Shown here one piece after another: positions 39,699 to 40,040 of a DNA stretch of 40,040 nt (position 1 is the stretch's first letter; the number at the start of each line of letters is the position of its first letter). The DNA is taken from NCBI GenBank assembly GCA_014800605.1, contig JAAVFS010000016.1:1-40040 (forward strand), given 5' to 3'. Below the pieces are notes generated by a model. That model was not told where the DNA came from and did no database searches. It was given only the letters and a program-made list of their open reading frames with translations. The stretch is from Bacteroidales bacterium. GTDB lineage: Bacteria > Bacteroidota > Bacteroidia > Bacteroidales > Muribaculaceae. The position numbers and the translations under genes are program-made.

Positions 39699-40040
39699 AT
39701 TGTCAAATCAATAATATACATAACAAACAGACAGGCCGCTTTGATCGCACCGCCGCCCCGGCTTTTGAGCCATACAATCAGGTCAGCCTTTTGGTTAGCC
39801 AATCGGCCCGGCCAAACTGCTCAGCTAACCCGTGCGGTCAAACCGTTCGGCTATTCGGCTCGGTCGTTTCGGTCGATAGCGCCTATCAACTGCGAAGATA
39901 CGAAAATCTTTTCTACCGCCGCCCCCTTCCCACTTTAAAAATACACCCCGCACTCAGCCGGACCGCACGGATAAGTGAATATGAGAAGATGAATAAAGCG
40001 GATCTTCCTTGACTGTCAAGGAAGATCCGCTTTATTGAGG
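39699..40040. other. Intergenic region upstream of rlmN
   Basis: No credible gene is present; the track ORFs here are short and lack family features. The region holds a GC-rich dyad cluster (39740-39860) that includes GGTTAGC (39793-39799) against GCTAACC (39824-39830), a near-consensus -7 box TATCTTCG on the minus strand (39901-39894), and the perfect palindrome at 39992-40036. Confidence 0.55.
39992..40036. terminator. Perfect palindrome, probable bidirectional terminator
   Basis: Two 22-base arms, exact reverse complements (starting AATAAAGCGGATC and ending GATCCGCTTTATT), separated by a single T at 40014. As RNA it would form a stem of about 20 bp with a tiny loop; the A-rich left edge and T-rich right edge allow termination both ways. 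It probably serves a gene right of the window. Confidence 0.75.

Noticed and set aside
1-40040. CRISPR arrays, tRNA or rRNA genes, insertion sequences
   Set aside because: No regularly spaced repeats, no tRNA-like cloverleaf, no rRNA stretches and no transposase-like ORFs were noticed by eye; a tRNAscan or CRISPR search was not possible.

Overview
The window looks like a chromosomal segment of an anaerobic gut Bacteroidales bacterium, most likely Muribaculaceae (S24-7) or a close relative. The signs are a Mfa-type fimbrial operon (DUF3575, DUF3868/OmpA-like, Mfa1, Mfa2 and tip lipoproteins), a GH97 enzyme, a PCMD-domain protein, rubrerythrin, a flavodiiron protein, a GH13_8-type branching enzyme, and promoters of the Bacteroidetes form TTTG-N20-TAnnTTTG (exact at four places). 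Family level is inference, because no rRNA or tRNA gene is present. No transposase, integrase, phage gene or CRISPR array was found.

Layout. (1) 179-7596, plus: a glycerol-3-phosphate operon, glpA-glpB-glpC, an OPA-type transporter (glpT-like), a HAD-IIA phosphatase and a secreted alpha/beta hydrolase. (2) 7696-10334, plus: a GH97 glycosidase with its own promoter, overlapped by a DUF2461 gene. (3) 10375-13658, minus: flavodiiron protein, AI-2E-family transporter and PCMD protein. (4) 13824-14573, plus: a voltage-gated-like ion channel with an altered selectivity filter. (5) 14619-26453, minus: a seven-gene fimbrial locus with a strong promoter at 26609-26640 and a terminator that overlaps the end of the ion channel gene. 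(6) 26846-29433, plus: rubrerythrin, a strong terminator, then two overlapping glycosyltransferase genes. (7) 29576-33843, plus: an oxalate-catabolism cassette, formyl-CoA:oxalate CoA-transferase (frc), oxalyl-CoA decarboxylase (oxc) and an AEC-family carrier. (8) 33937-39698, minus: rlmN, two DUF1573 genes, meaB and glgB.

How the genes work together. GlpT-like uptake feeds GlpABC, which oxidises glycerol 3-phosphate and passes electrons to the quinone pool; the HAD phosphatase and the esterase may supply or dispose of related substrates. Frc and Oxc form a closed CoA cycle that turns oxalate into formate and CO2. The AEC protein takes the place of the usual OxlT exchanger. The flavodiiron protein and rubrerythrin deal with oxygen, NO or peroxide. 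The fimbrial locus encodes assembly, shaft, anchor and tip proteins of a Mfa-type pilus.

Most worth a second look: the oxalate cassette with its AEC carrier, strong Shine-Dalgarno and internal hairpin; a G10 homopolymer between the fimbrial and rubrerythrin promoters; a perfect 13-bp inverted repeat flanking 171 bp directly upstream of the 845-residue fimbrial tip gene (a candidate invertible switch); and the TTVGSS filter of the ion channel.
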